DNA of 64,000 bases from Drosophila persimilis (taxonomy: Eukaryota > Arthropoda > Insecta > Diptera > Drosophilidae), in NCBI RefSeq assembly GCF_003286085.1, contig NW_020825313.1, positions 2,170,001-2,234,000 of the forward strand. Reading direction: 5' to 3'. How positions within the stretch are numbered: position 1 is the stretch's first letter; every line of letters begins with the position of its first letter. Made by a program: the position numbers and the translations under genes. The notes beneath the pieces were generated by a model that ran no database searches, had not been told where the DNA came from, and saw nothing but the letters and a program-made list of their open reading frames with translations. This document shows, piece after piece, positions 29,063-39,822 of this stretch.

Positions 29063-29774
29063 TTAAGCCAAAGCTCCTGCAATAGGATCTTGCCTTTTAT
29101 GAGGATAGGACTTAACAAGCCAATGGGATAATATCGCTCGGAGACCGATAGCTGAATTGTCCATTTTGAACTTAAAGGCATCGTCAGTAGGTAACCATGA
29201 GATTCCTAACGCCTTTGTCGACTCTGAATCCGAGATTGTTTTGGGTTTGGCTGTGCTCTCAGATGCGGTGATCTCGGGTGAGTTTGAAAACCACTTAGTC
29301 AACTCAAACCCTGCGGTCTGAAGAACCTGAGACACTTCGGACTTAATTGCCCTTAGCTCCTCTACGCATGCAGCACCAGTCAACAAGTCATCGACGTAAA
29401 AGTCGGACCCAATAACGTTAGCAGCTCCAGGGAATGAGAGCTTCGCAGGCTCACTCAACCTTTTCAAACACCGGATAGCTAAGAATGGGGCTGGTCCAGT
29501 CCCATAGGTTACAGTGTTGAGCTTGTATAATCTCAAGGATTCAGAAGGGTCTCTTCTCCACACTATGAGCTGAAACTGCCGATCCGCTTCGTTCACCATC
29601 ACTTGGCGATACATCTTTTTAACATCAGCAGTCAGGGCAAACCTGTGCAGACGGAAACGGAGCAGTGTATAATTCCTCTTGAATGGTAGGTCCCACCATC
29701 AGAATATCATTTAAGGCCACCTGTGAGGACGTCTTGGGCGGAGCATCGAACACGTCAGTAGGAGACATATGACC
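29063..29774 (-). pseudogene. BEL-2 reverse transcriptase
   Basis: Frame 29614-29063 begins MYRQVMVNEADRQFQLIVWR and includes NTVTYGTGPAPFLAIRCLKR, VIGSDFYVDDLLTGAACVEE (YVDD) and GFELTKWFSNSPEITAS. Upstream, 29774-29620 in other frames reads DAPPKTSSQVALNDILMVGP, so the fingers lack about 30 residues normally found between GHM and VVFDA. The thumb is short, ending at SYPHKRQDPIAGALA. Confidence 0.85.
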
Positions 29775-30818
29775 TCAGGAGAGGTACTCTTCCATGAATT
29801 CCAAGTACATTTTCTTCAACTCAGGGTCACGATGCAATCGTCTTTCAAGCGACAAAAACCGCCGTTTCACAACCTCAAAGGAGCTGCCTAAACAATTTGG
29901 ATCTGATTTAAACGGGAGCCTTACTTCGAACCGACCTGATGATAGTACCTGAGTCGTCTTAAGATAGTATTCTTCACATAGCTTGTGCTCAGGTGTGGCA
30001 ATTTTCTTGGTAGATGGCATTTCTTCCAGTGACCAAAACTTTTTCAAGGTCCTATCGATGGATACTAGCAACTCTTCACTGCAACTCAAACTGTTTGTAA
30101 TTTGAGGAGCAGAACTCCTGGAAACATATTTTCCCGACACAACCCAACCAAGAAGGGTTTTCTGAAGAGTTGGAAAGTCAGGACCTTGTTTAATTTGACC
30201 AACAGCTAATAATTCAAAGAACGATTCGGCTCCAATTAACATATCTATTCTTTGTGGCTTGTAGAAATAAGGGTCTGCCAGTGGTAGGTTCTCTGGGATT
30301 CGCCAGTCAGTCACATTCACTGACTGGTCAGGGTGATAACCTGAAATTGATTTCAGGATCCAAAAATCAAAGGAGAACTCACTACCATTTATTCGCGACT
30401 TCACCATTGTGTGTATTTTATCCTTTACTTGAGAATTAGATTCACCAATTCCAAGCAAGTTAATACAGGACTCCTCTCTACGGATCTGTAAGCGATTAGC
30501 GAGGTCCTCGGTAATGAAATTTGTTTGCGATCCAGAGTCGAGCAGAGCTCTGGCCAGAATGTGTTCACCGCTCTTAGTTCGGACGCTTACGATCGACGTA
30601 GCCAGAATTAACCTGTCCAACGCTGTCGCATGCAAAACATGTGACGTGGAAGGTTGATTCAGATTTGATGGAGGAGTAGGACTATCTTGGGGTGGTGGCA
30701 ACGCGAGATTAGCCGACACTGTGTATCGATGCAATAATGTATGATGTGAGCGGCTGCACACTCGACTAGCTACAAGTTTGCTGAGTTCTACTGTTGGTGG
30801 AAGTGCAAGAACAAGCAA
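29775..30818 (-). pseudogene. BEL-2 protease and region before RT
   Basis: 347-codon frame. It opens with a truncated zinc-knuckle remnant (CSRSHHTLLH), then LARALLDSGSQTNFITEDLA (protease DSG motif), LQIRREESCINLLGIG, NLPLADPYFYKPQRIDMLIG, AESFFELLAVGQIKQGPDFP and LLGWVVSGKYV. It ends RRFLSLERRLHRDPELKKMY before RT. The overlap of 53 bp with gag reflects a frameshift at the deleted zinc-knuckle region. Confidence 0.85.
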
Positions 30819-31743
30819 ATGAACTGCGATTATGTTGATTGCTTGGCACGACTTTGTCTTGCCTTGGCTTGGTCGATTTTTCAGCAGACAGATGCTGGTA
30901 TCGACGATTCAAGACTTTCTCAGAGTCGGACCAAAGCGGCAACTTCTCATAAGTAAGCTGTTCATCCCACTTTTGTTTCGTCACTGTGTCGACTCTGTTT
31001 AAAACGAGATGAATGAGCATTGCATTCGAAATTTTTGTATCATCTCCGATCGAGAGTAACGATCCGTAAATCGACGAAACAGTATCGATTAGAGTTCTTA
31101 GAGATGATGCAGATTGATGCGACATTCTCGGCAGATTGAACAATGTGGAAATATTATTCGTGAAAATCAAATAATCGTTGTCATATACTCGTTTTAGGCC
31201 AGCCATGGCCGTTTCATAATTTGCCTCGGTGACTTGGAACGCCTTTATTGTTCCTAATACTTCATCAGAGAGGCACGAAATCAAATGATTAAATTTTTCG
31301 ATCACCGGTATGCTGTTGTCGCTATGGACTAGTCTCTCAAAAAGGCTAATGAAATTTTTGAACTCCGAGTGTTTACCACTAAATTTGAGTAATGCCAATT
31401 TCGGAAGTCTAGCATGAGTTGGGGCTGAAGAAGACACTGGCTTCGTCTCGCTTGCTGCATCAAAGGCGGCGATAAGCGACATTATCTTTCCCTTGGTGAC
31501 AATCGTCAACTCTTCCAACTCGGCTGCATATGCATCATCACCTGTTATGTCCTCGATTTGCTCCTGCAAATGGTTAGCCTTTTCAATTGAAGCATTCAAA
31601 CAATCTAATCTACATTGTAATTCCGGTAATTGCAAAGGAATCGACCCTTGATCTAATCGATCCTCTAAGCGGCGAATGCTTTTCACTCGACTTTTGAGCT
31701 TAATCTTGAAGTCTTCAAGAGTGGATTTACTGTTTTCTGCCAT
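30766..31743 (-). CDS. BEL-2 gag, truncated at the zinc-knuckle region
   Basis: The best start is the Met at 31743 (MAENSKSTLEDFKIKLKSRV); 12 upstream codons from 31779 are leader. It holds a coiled N-terminal helix region, then the BEL Gag core (LPKLALLKFSGKHSEFKNFI, FERLVHSDNSIPVIEKFNHL, VYDNDYLIFTNNISTLFNLP, LIHLVLNRVDTVTKQKWDEQ). It ends SSFACSCTSTNSRTQQTCS without knuckles, so the nucleic-acid-binding end is lost. The core itself is open. Confidence 0.85.
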   Translation of the reverse strand: MAENSKSTLEDFKIKLKSRVKSIRRLEDRLDQGSIPLQLPELQCRLDCLNASIEKANHLQEQIEDITGDDAYAAELEELTIVTKGKIMSLIAAFDAASETKPVSSSAPTHARLPKLALLKFSGKHSEFKNFISLFERLVHSDNSIPVIEKFNHLISCLSDEVLGTIKAFQVTEANYETAMAGLKRVYDNDYLIFTNNISTLFNLPRMSHQSASSLRTLIDTVSSIYGSLLSIGDDTKISNAMLIHLVLNRVDTVTKQKWDEQLTYEKLPLWSDSEKVLNRRYQHLSAEKSTKPRQDKVVPSNQHNRSSFACSCTSTNSRTQQTCS

Positions 31744-31784
31744 AATATTTGTGTATGTAGATTTTACGCAACAAACCACTATTA

Positions 31785-31832
31785 TTTATATTTATTTATT
31801 TATTATTATTATTATTTTTTTTTTTTAATGTT
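31785..31832. repeat. AT-rich microsatellite in the BEL-2 leader
   Basis: TTTA/TTATTA runs and a T-run just upstream of gag on the element strand. Length differs by a base or two in the second copy (39545-39595). Confidence 0.85.
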
Positions 31833-31899
31833 TTAACGAGAACGATAATCGAAAACGAATTTTAATTGAATGTCGAGGCACGAGGTATCAAGTGACGTT

Positions 31900-32055
31900 C
31901 GAAAACAATATACCCTTAGAATTTAGGGTATCGCGTCACTTGGCAATTAACAGCCGAAAACAATATACCCCTTAGATACAGGGTATCGCGTCACTTGGCA
32001 AGTAACAGCCGAAAACAATATACCCGTTAGATACAGGGTAGCGCGTCACTTTGCG
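31900..32055 (-). repeat. Three 55-bp direct repeats with hairpin potential in the BEL-2 leader
   Basis: Repeats begin at 31900, 31955 and 32010 with CGAAAACAATATACCC, each followed by an inverted GGGTA(T/G) and CGCGTCACTT. Each unit can fold as ATACCC paired with GGGTAT. The region lies between the PBS and gag, where packaging or dimerisation signals sit in LTR elements. Confidence 0.85.
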
Positions 32056-32800
32056 CACCGTTAAGCTCAAGAGCGGCAACGAAAATTCTTCCAACAAATA
32101 CAACGCAAGCAGCAGTGGAGAAGCGTAAACGAAATAATGCACCGGTGCTGCTGCTTGTATGTATGTGTGGATACTTTCTATACGCCGTGGTTTGGGTGAA
32201 CGAACGAGGTGTGTGAGGTGTGAGGGTGTGATGTTCTAACGACGAGAAAGGTAGAACAAAATAAAGGGGGGGGGGAGGGCGACAGTGATTGCAGTAAACG
32301 ATAGATGTATGTACATATAACTGTTGCGTCCAAATAGCGGTTCACATATGTCTGTATGTGTCGATATGTATGTATTTATGTGTGTTTAGTTATATTTATG
32401 CAATTACTAATAAAATGCATGCAATCAAGCCCTACTATATGTATATCATACGTCTGTGCCTAGAATTGAAGGCGATGTGCAATTTTTTCAGCACAAGACA
32501 CCTCAAAGAGAGATCTGAATGTCTTTTGCTCAGCCTTCAATTTTCTGCACAAATACCTCTGATTCCTCTTTTGGATCTTTGAATCCAACTGCTACTTTCC
32601 TGGCTTTATCGCAGGGCATCCCTCGGCGGTAGCAGAAATTTGCACAAAAATTATTCTTGGCGCGACCGACGCGATGATATTATGCAAATTGATTGCTGAT
32701 TGACACACACACCACGACGCGGGCAACGAATATGTTTGCATATACTGCAATTTCTTGTGTCACTGTCACTTATTGTTGCTGCCTATAATTAACTTTACAG
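32056..32800 (-). other. BEL-2 untranslated leader, remainder
   Basis: Long non-coding leader between PBS and the 55-bp repeats. It holds a ten-base G-run on the plus strand (about 32266-32276, shorter in copy 2), TATGTA-rich stretches around 32300-32400 and CA repeats near 32704. The frame at 32358-32582 on the opposite strand is considered spurious. Confidence 0.6.
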
Positions 32801-32817
32801 TCCACCCGGGGGCGCCA
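32801..32817 (-). promoter_or_regulatory. BEL-2 primer-binding site, probably tRNA-Asn
   Basis: On the plus strand TCCACCCGGGGGCGCCA directly abuts the LTR. CGGGGGC+G+CCA fits the acceptor end of a tRNA starting GCCTCCG, as tRNA-Asn does, and the preceding AGTCCACC fits its T-arm. The primer is inferred from memory of tRNA sequences. Confidence 0.65.
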
Positions 32818-33127
32818 TGAAAAATTAGAAGAGTTTTTCTAATGAATTAAGCGAAAACTTTGGGTGGCTGTAATTTAATTATTTATTCGGCGGGGCGAAA
32901 ATGGATACGCTCGATCTATTTCAATGTTAGCGAACAACTATATTTTCTTCACAATTCAAAATCTCTCACTCTAGCTAACCTACGGTGGCAAAGCGGGGCG
33001 AATTCGCCAAGAGCGAGAGAGCGAGCTTTTATTGCGCTCCCGCTTTGCCCTAGCCTAACTTACACTAGACTTCATAATTAAGATCAACAACTAATAATCG
33101 CCGCCATGGATGGAAGGTCACGCAACA
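32818..33127 (-). repeat. BEL-2 5' LTR
   Basis: 310 bp, TGAAAAATTAGAAGAG to GGTCACGCAACA on the plus strand. It is near-identical to 40584-40893 and closely similar to the 3' LTR at 26319-26644. Confidence 0.9.
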
Positions 33128-35735
33128 AATTCTTTAATGAAGTTTTTTACTGTTTGAGTTTGTTTATTTATTTTTTTTGGAATGGCCATAAGATATGAAA
33201 ACAAGAATGATGAAAAGACAATATTACTAAAGCAAGAATGATACAACCTAATGTTACAGAATGCGCATGGGGACGTGTGAAGGTCAGGATGGCCGTGTCG
33301 GATATGCATGAGAATGAAGGAGAAAGAGTTGTGTAGCATTGAGGAATGGTAACAACATGAGACAACAACGTGACCCTGTCATTTCTTGGACGTGGACATG
33401 CAATGACTTCATCTTACAAGAGGCGATGCAATTACTGCACCGTCAAGTGGCCCGTGTGACACCAGCAGAAGGCTGTTACGCGAGCATGCAGGAAAGATAG
33501 CTGTTAGACTAATATTCGAGGAAGATAAGCACGAAAGTTTCTAAGAGAACTAGACATGCATTCAAAATAAACATAAAAATAAAACTACCACTACAATTAC
33601 TAATTACTAGAAAGGTGTGTAAGGATTAGTAATTTAATAAGAGGAAGAGAATTAGTGGTGGATATAATATAGTAGAGAAATTATAATCTGAGCATAAGAC
33701 CCTAAACGGTTCATGCAAGGAATAATTCGATCTACAAAGTGGAAGGAACAACGGTGTAAAATTTCTATTAAGTCTAACAGGAATCGTGAAATTTATGCGG
33801 CTCAACAGATCAGGGCTGTCTATGTCAAACCTGATCAAGTTGTGCATAAAAATCACACCAAGCATTTTTCTACGGTTAACTAAGGATGGGAGGTTTAATA
33901 ATAGCAGTCTACTAGAGTAAGAAGGGAGTCTCACACCCGCATCCCAGTTAAGGCCCCGCAGAGCAAAGAGTAAAAAGTTTTTCTGTACTGATTCTATACG
34001 GCGCTGGTGTACTTTGTACTGAGGGCACCATACACAGGAGCCGTATTCAAAGATCGGACGAACAAGTGAGGTCTAGAAATTCTTTGTTATATAAGGGTCG
34101 TCAAATTCCTTTGACAACCTCTTTATAAATCCAAGCACGCCCATGGCCTTATTTACCATGGTAGAAATGTGTTCGGAAAACTTTAACTTGAGGTCTAACA
34201 TAACACCCAGATCATCCACCAGGGTAATTCTCTCAAGAGAACCAAATAGGGTATAGGGAGCCAATAAGGGGCTAGAATATGATGAAATATCATAACTTTG
34301 TATTTCGAGGGATTAAGGTGTAACAAGTTTGCACAACACCATGACTGAAAGTTATTGAGATCGGATTACAAGCGAGAATGAAATGAAATGTCCTTATACT
34401 GGACACAAAGTTTAACCGCACAAAATACATAAGTACTCGAGAATATGTTAATACTGATGGCAAGTCATTAATAAAGAGTGTGAAGTTTAAGGGGCCTAGA
34501 TGGCTGTCCTGAGGTACTCCCGAAGAAACCTTTACTGGTGAAGAGAGGAAGTTTTTGAAGAGGACTCTTTGAGACCTGAAACAAAGATAGTTAGAAATCC
34601 ATCTCAGGAGGTTGGGCGGATACCCTAAAGAGTAAAGTTAATGTGCTAGAAGGGAATGGTTCACAGAGTCAAATTCTTTACTAAAGTCGGTGTAAAAACC
34701 ATCCGTCTGTAAGTTACCTTGAAAGCCTTTAATAATGAAAGAGGTAATCTCTAGCAAGTTCTTGGTGGTTGATAGTCACCTTATAAATCCATGCTGAGTT
34801 GGAGATATAAGTGACTTGCAGAGATGTTGAAAGTGCGTTGCTAAAACTTTCTCAAACATTTTGGCAATAGCGGATATCTTTGCTAAACCTCTATAATTTT
34901 TGGCGTCAGACATGCTATCTTTTTTATGGAGAGGAACTATAAATGATTCCTTGCAGATCGGGGGGAAGCAAGAAGAATCAATGGACATGGTGAATAGTTT
35001 AAGCAAGGGTCCACACAGTGCCTCGGCGCAGTACCTGAGTACACAACCTGGAACCCCGTCTAGACCTGGTGAAAACACCGGCTTAACTAGTCGAAGATCA
35101 TGAAGTAAGAAACATTCATTTAACAAGGGACTAGAAATGCCGTTCCCCCTCGTTCAACCGTATGGGTACGGATGACCAGAATAGCTTTCCTCTGAATACG
35201 ACGCTTGGAAAAATTGGGCAAAAAGATCGGCAATTGTCCGATCATTATTCGCGGGCGCTCTACGCTTACTGTTTCTGAAGCTGTAAAACTTTTTTGGGTC
35301 CTGTGAAAAACTTATCATGCATCGAGGTAGGTACATAGTTTTTATAGCATTATATAGACAGATTGAGAAGTAGGAGAACTAACTACTTGAAATTTTGTAA
35401 AAAGACTTGGTTTTAAGGTTTTTAGACCGGATAACTTTTTAGTGCAGATCTAGTCGGACAAGAAAGCTTGACAGAAGAATCAAAAAATGTGCCGATATCA
35501 TTGTAAAAAATGTTTGTGCCTTTTATGACATCAGTGCACAAGTACAAAGCGGACCAATCAAAATCCCTATTGAGTTTATTAAGCTTCGCAAACTCGACTT
35601 TCCGAAAACAGGGGACACGTTTAGATACCCTACTCGACCGACCCTATACAGTAGGTTCTATATCTTGCGATACTTCGAAAGTAGGATGGTAGGCATTTTC
35701 AGGTGTACTTAGCGGAAGGGATCGGTACAAACCAC
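33128..35735 (-). mobile_element. CR1-type non-LTR element (copy iii), cut by the tandem duplication
   Basis: 3' UTR 33128-33600, C-terminal frame 33934-33626 (RLPSYSSRLLLLNLPSLVNR, GVIFMHNLIRFDIDSPDLLS), middle frame 34264-34073 (ERITLVDDLGVMLDLKLKFS, DDPYITKNF) and RT frame 35126-34776 (PVFSPGLDGVPGCVLRYCAE, SDAKNYRGLAKISAIAKMFE, KSLISPTQHGF). The segment up to 35735 corresponds to the EN-RT linker. The rest of the 5' end appears only in copy iv after 43506. Frames are broken many times. Copies iii and iv are almost identical because of the duplication. Confidence 0.8.
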
Positions 35736-35757
35736 CGACGAAAAAGGAAAGAGAGAA

Positions 35758-36254
35758 GCCCTCCCATGTGAGGAGATCGCGGCGGTATGAACGCAAATTC
35801 GCATCCGTTTTTTGACGCGAAGTCGCGAATTGTGTCTCCCTGCTCCTTGAGTCTGATTCGCAGAGCGCTGAGATGGCGGCTCGTTCCGACGAAGTTCGAA
35901 TGGTGCAGATGACGAATATAGGTTCGCACGAATTGCGAGCGCTTAGTCAAAAGCAGAGGAAACTTGGCATCGTATGATATAGGAGCTTTGGCTAGTCGCC
36001 CCCCCCACTCGCAACAACGAAAAGTTGCACCAAGTCCGTGTGTCTTCATGGATGAATGGGTTCAACCGCTGAAGACTAGGACCAATTGTAGATCCTTTCC
36101 TAACCTTTTCGATTTCTCCTTGATACTCGTGATGCTGGACGATTTCGACAATTTTATCAAAGCCTTCATTGTATTCGGTCGGTGAGGTAGTTTTTTCGAA
36201 ATTTAAGCTTGGGTCTTTACATTTTCTTATAAAGCGGAACACATACACGAACAC
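35758..36254 (-). pseudogene. BEL-2 copy 2, integrase N-terminal part
   Basis: Matches 27993-28489, with Ala-to-Thr and Ala-to-Ser changes (FVGTSRHL, PPRSPHMGG). Its end reads into the 24-bp eEF1-beta remnant and then CR1. Confidence 0.8.
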
Positions 36255-36272
36255 TCTAAGCAGTTTGAGGTG

Positions 36273-36782
36273 TCACGAGAATCCCTCAATGACATCTAAC
36301 AGCTCCGAACTTCGCACAGCCGCGGTTAGCCCGACCGCAGTCTTCCTCTTTTCCAGCTGAAGATCATCGGAGTGTTCGAAATGAGCATTCTTGGGCCAGT
36401 TTTCTTCCTCCTCTTTCAGAAATGATGGTCCTTCGAACCAAATTGACTGAACGATTTCGTCGACGTCACAACCTCTTGAGACAATATCTGCTGGGTTCTG
36501 TTTCGTGGGTACATGCCGCCACGTAGCATCATCTGACCACTCTTGAATCTCAGCCACTCTATTTGAAACGAAAGTCGACAACGACGATGGATGAGACCGG
36601 ATCCAATGAAGAGTTACCTCTGAATCCGACCAATAAAAGACTCGTTCAATGGGAACGTTTAATAGGGGCTTGATTCTGTGACAGAGATCTGCGAGAAGGT
36701 GAGCGGCACATAACTCAAGCCTTGGGAGCGTTTTGGTCTTGAGCGGCGCTACTTTGGATTTCGAAGTCACAACATATTCCAC
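36273..36782 (-). pseudogene. BEL-2 copy 2, RNase H region
   Basis: 169-codon frame identical in protein sequence to 28508-29017. One silent base change was noticed (GCGTTC to GCATTC). Confidence 0.85.
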
Positions 36783-36827
36783 GCTGTTTCCAAATGCATC
36801 GGGATCGACTCATCCCAATCTAGTTTG

Positions 36828-37539
36828 TTAAGCCAAAGCTCCTGCAATAGGATCTTGCCTTTTATGAGGATAGGACTTAACAAGCCAATGGGATAATATC
36901 GCTCGGAGACCGATAGCTGAATTGTCCATTTTGAACTTAAAGGCATCGTCAGTAGGTAACCATGAGATTCCTAACGCCTTTGTCGACTCTGAATCCGAGA
37001 TTGTTTTGGGTTTGGCTGTGCTCTCAGATGCGGTGATCTCGGGTGAGTTTGAAAACCACTTAGTCAACTCAAACCCTGCGGTCTGAAGAACCTGAGACAC
37101 TTCGGACTTAATTGCCCTTAGCTCCTCTACGCATGCAGCACCAGTCAACAAGTCATCGACGTAAAAGTCGGACCCAATAACGTTAGCAGCTCCAGGGAAT
37201 GAGAGCTTCGCAGGCTCACTCAACCTTTTCAAACACCGGATAGCTAAGAATGGGGCTGGTCCAGTCCCATAGGTTACAGTGTTGAGCTTGTATAATCTCA
37301 AGGATTCAGAAGGGTCTCTTCTCCACACTATGAGCTGAAACTGCCGATCCGCTTCGTTCACCATCACTTGGCGATACATCTTTTTAACATCAGCAGTCAG
37401 GGCAAACCTGTGCAGACGGAAACGGAGCAGTGTATAATTCCTCTTGAATGGTAGGTCCCACCATCAGAATATCATTTAAGGCCACCTGTGAGGACGTCTT
37501 GGGCGGAGCATCGAACACGTCAGTAGGAGACATATGACC
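36828..37539 (-). pseudogene. BEL-2 copy 2, reverse transcriptase
   Basis: Same frame and YVDD motif as 29063-29774, with the same loss of part of the fingers. Confidence 0.85.
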
Positions 37540-38583
37540 TCAGGAGAGGTACTCTTCCATGAATTCCAAGTACATTTTCTTCAACTCAGGGTCACGATGC
37601 AATCGTCTTTCAAGCGACAAAAACCGCCGTTTCACAACCTCAAAGGAGTTGCCTAAACAATTTGGATCTGATTTAAACGGGAGCCTTACTTCGAACCGAC
37701 CTGATGATAGTACCTGAGTCGTCTTAAGATAGTATTCTTCACATAGCTTGTGCTCAGGTGTGGCAATTTTCTTGGTAGATGGCATTTCTTCCAGTGACCA
37801 AAACTTTTTCAAGGTCCTATCGATGGATACTAGCAACTCTTCACTGCAACTCAAACTGTTTGTAATTTGAGGAGCAGAACTCCTGGAAACATATTTTCCC
37901 GACACAACCCAACCAAGAAGGGTTTTCTGAAGAGTTGGAAAGTCAGGACCTTGTTTAATTTGACCAACAGCTAATAATTCAAAGAACGATTCGGCTCCAA
38001 TTAACATATCTATTCTTTGTGGCTTGTAGAAATAAGGGTCTGCCAGTGGTAGGTTCTCTGGGATTCGCCAGTCAGTCACATTCACTGACTGGTCAGGGTG
38101 ATAACCTGAAATTGATTTCAGGATCCAAAAATCAAAGGAGAACTCACTACCATTTATTCGCGACTTCACCATTGTGTGTATTTTATCCTTTACTTGAGAA
38201 TTAGATTCACCAATTCCAAGCAAGTTAATACAGGACTCCTCTCTACGGATCTGTAAGCGATTAGCGAGGTCCTCGGTAATGAAATTTGTTTGCGATCCAG
38301 AGTCGAGCAGAGCTCTGGCCAGAATGTGTTCACCGCTCTTAGTTCGGACGCTTACGATCGACGTAGCCAGAATTAACCTGTCCAACGCTGTCGCATGCAA
38401 AACATGTGACGTGGAAGGTTGATTCAGATTTGATGGAGGAGTAGGACTATCTTGGGGTGGTGGCAACGCGAGATTAGCCGACACTGTGTATCGATGCAAT
38501 AATGTATGATGTGAGCGGCTGCACACTCGACTAGCTACAAGTTTGCTGAGTTCTACTGTTGGTGGAAGTGCAAGAACAAGCAA
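37540..38583 (-). pseudogene. BEL-2 copy 2, protease and region before RT
   Basis: As 29775-30818, differing by one residue (LGNSFEVV instead of LGSSFEVV). Confidence 0.85.
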
Positions 38584-39508
38584 ATGAACTGCGATTATGT
38601 TGATTGCTTGGCACGACTTTGTCTTGCCTTGGCTTGGTCGATTTTTCAGCAGACAGATGCTGGTATCGACGATTCAAGACTTTCTCAGAGTCGGACCAAA
38701 GCGGCAACTTCTCATAAGTAAGCTGTTCATCCCACTTTTGTTTCGTCACTGTGTCGACTCTGTTTAAAACGAGATGAATGAGCATTGCATTCGAAATTTT
38801 TGTATCATCTCCGATCGAGAGTAACGATCCGTAAATCGACGAAACAGTATCGATTAGAGTTCTTAGAGATGATGCAGATTGATGCGACATTCTCGGCAGA
38901 TTGAACAATGTGGAAATATTATTCGTGAAAATCAAATAATCGTTGTCATATACTCGTTTTAGGCCAGCCATGGCCGTTTCATAATTTGCCTCGGTGACTT
39001 GGAACGCCTTTATTGTTCCTAATACTTCATCAGAGAGGCACGAAATCAAATGATTAAATTTTTCGATCACCGGTATGCTGTTGTCGCTATGGACTAGTCT
39101 CTCAAAAAGGCTAATGAAATTTTTGAACTCCGAGTGTTTACCACTAAATTTGAGTAATGCCAATTTCGGAAGTCTAGCATGAGTTGGGGCTGAAGAAGAC
39201 ACTGGCTTCGTCTCGCTTGCTGCATCAAAGGCGGCGATAAGCGACATTATCTTTCCCTTGGTGACAACCGTCAACTCTTCCAACTCGGCTGCATATGCAT
39301 CATCACCTGTTATGTCCTCGATTTGCTCCTGCAAATGGTTAGCCTTTTCAATTGAAGCATTCAAACAATCTAATCTACATTGTAATTCCGGTAATTGCAA
39401 AGGAATCGACCCTTGATCTAATCGATCCTCTAAGCGGCGAATGCTTTTCACTCGACTTTTGAGCTTAATCTTGAAGTCTTCAAGAGTGGATTTACTGTTT
39501 TCTGCCAT
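38531..39508 (-). CDS. BEL-2 copy 2, truncated gag
   Basis: As 30766-31743, with one residue change (ELTVVTKG instead of ELTIVTKG). Start chosen at the MAENSKST methionine. Confidence 0.85.
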   Translation of the reverse strand: MAENSKSTLEDFKIKLKSRVKSIRRLEDRLDQGSIPLQLPELQCRLDCLNASIEKANHLQEQIEDITGDDAYAAELEELTVVTKGKIMSLIAAFDAASETKPVSSSAPTHARLPKLALLKFSGKHSEFKNFISLFERLVHSDNSIPVIEKFNHLISCLSDEVLGTIKAFQVTEANYETAMAGLKRVYDNDYLIFTNNISTLFNLPRMSHQSASSLRTLIDTVSSIYGSLLSIGDDTKISNAMLIHLVLNRVDTVTKQKWDEQLTYEKLPLWSDSEKVLNRRYQHLSAEKSTKPRQDKVVPSNQHNRSSFACSCTSTNSRTQQTCS

Positions 39509-39666
39509 AATATTTGTGTATGTAGATTTTACGCAACAAACCACTATTATTTATATTTATTTATTTATTATTATTATTATTTTTTTTTTTTTAAATGTTT
39601 TAACGAGAACGATAATCGAAAACGAATTTTAATTGAATGTCGAGGCACGAGGTATCAAGTGACGTT

Positions 39667-39822
39667 CGAAAACAATATACCCTTAGAATTTAGGGTATCG
39701 CGTCACTTGGCAATTAACAGCCGAAAACAATATACCCCTTAGATACAGGGTATCGCGTCACTTGGCAAGTAACAGCCGAAAACAATATACCCGTTAGATA
39801 CAGGGTAGCGCGTCACTTTGCG
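39667..39822 (-). repeat. BEL-2 copy 2 leader repeats (three of 55 bp)
   Basis: The same three CGAAAACAATATACCC units as in unit 1, unchanged. Confidence 0.85.

Larger units (their letters stand above)
26319..33127 (-). mobile_element. BEL/Pao LTR retrotransposon BEL-2 with a captured eEF1-beta cDNA
   Basis: Minus-strand element: 5' LTR 32818-33127, PBS 32801-32817, repeat-bearing leader, gag, protease, RT (YVDD), RNase H and integrase interrupted by eEF1-beta. The rest of integrase with its C-terminal domain follows, then polypurine tract (CAACGGGGCCGG on the element strand) and 3' LTR 26319-26644. Flanks AACTC (26314-26318) and AATTC (33128-33132) may be a 5-bp target duplication with one mismatch. 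It is distinct from BEL-1 in sequence and primer. Deletions in gag and RT make it defective. Most of it is duplicated at 35736-40893. Confidence 0.9.
27970..35735 (+). repeat. Unit 1 of a 7.77-kb tandem segmental duplication
   Basis: The block from CGACGAAAAAGG (inside the captured eEF1-beta 5' UTR) to GGTACAAACCAC is repeated directly after itself. The offset is 7765 bp at the left edge and 7771 at the right. I count fewer than 20 differences over 7.77 kb, about 99.8% identity. It contains most of BEL-2, its 5' LTR and CR1 copy iii. Confidence 0.95.

Noticed and set aside
32358-32582. 74-codon ORF in the BEL-2 leader
   Set aside because: It is antisense to the element and low complexity, and is repeated only because of the duplication.
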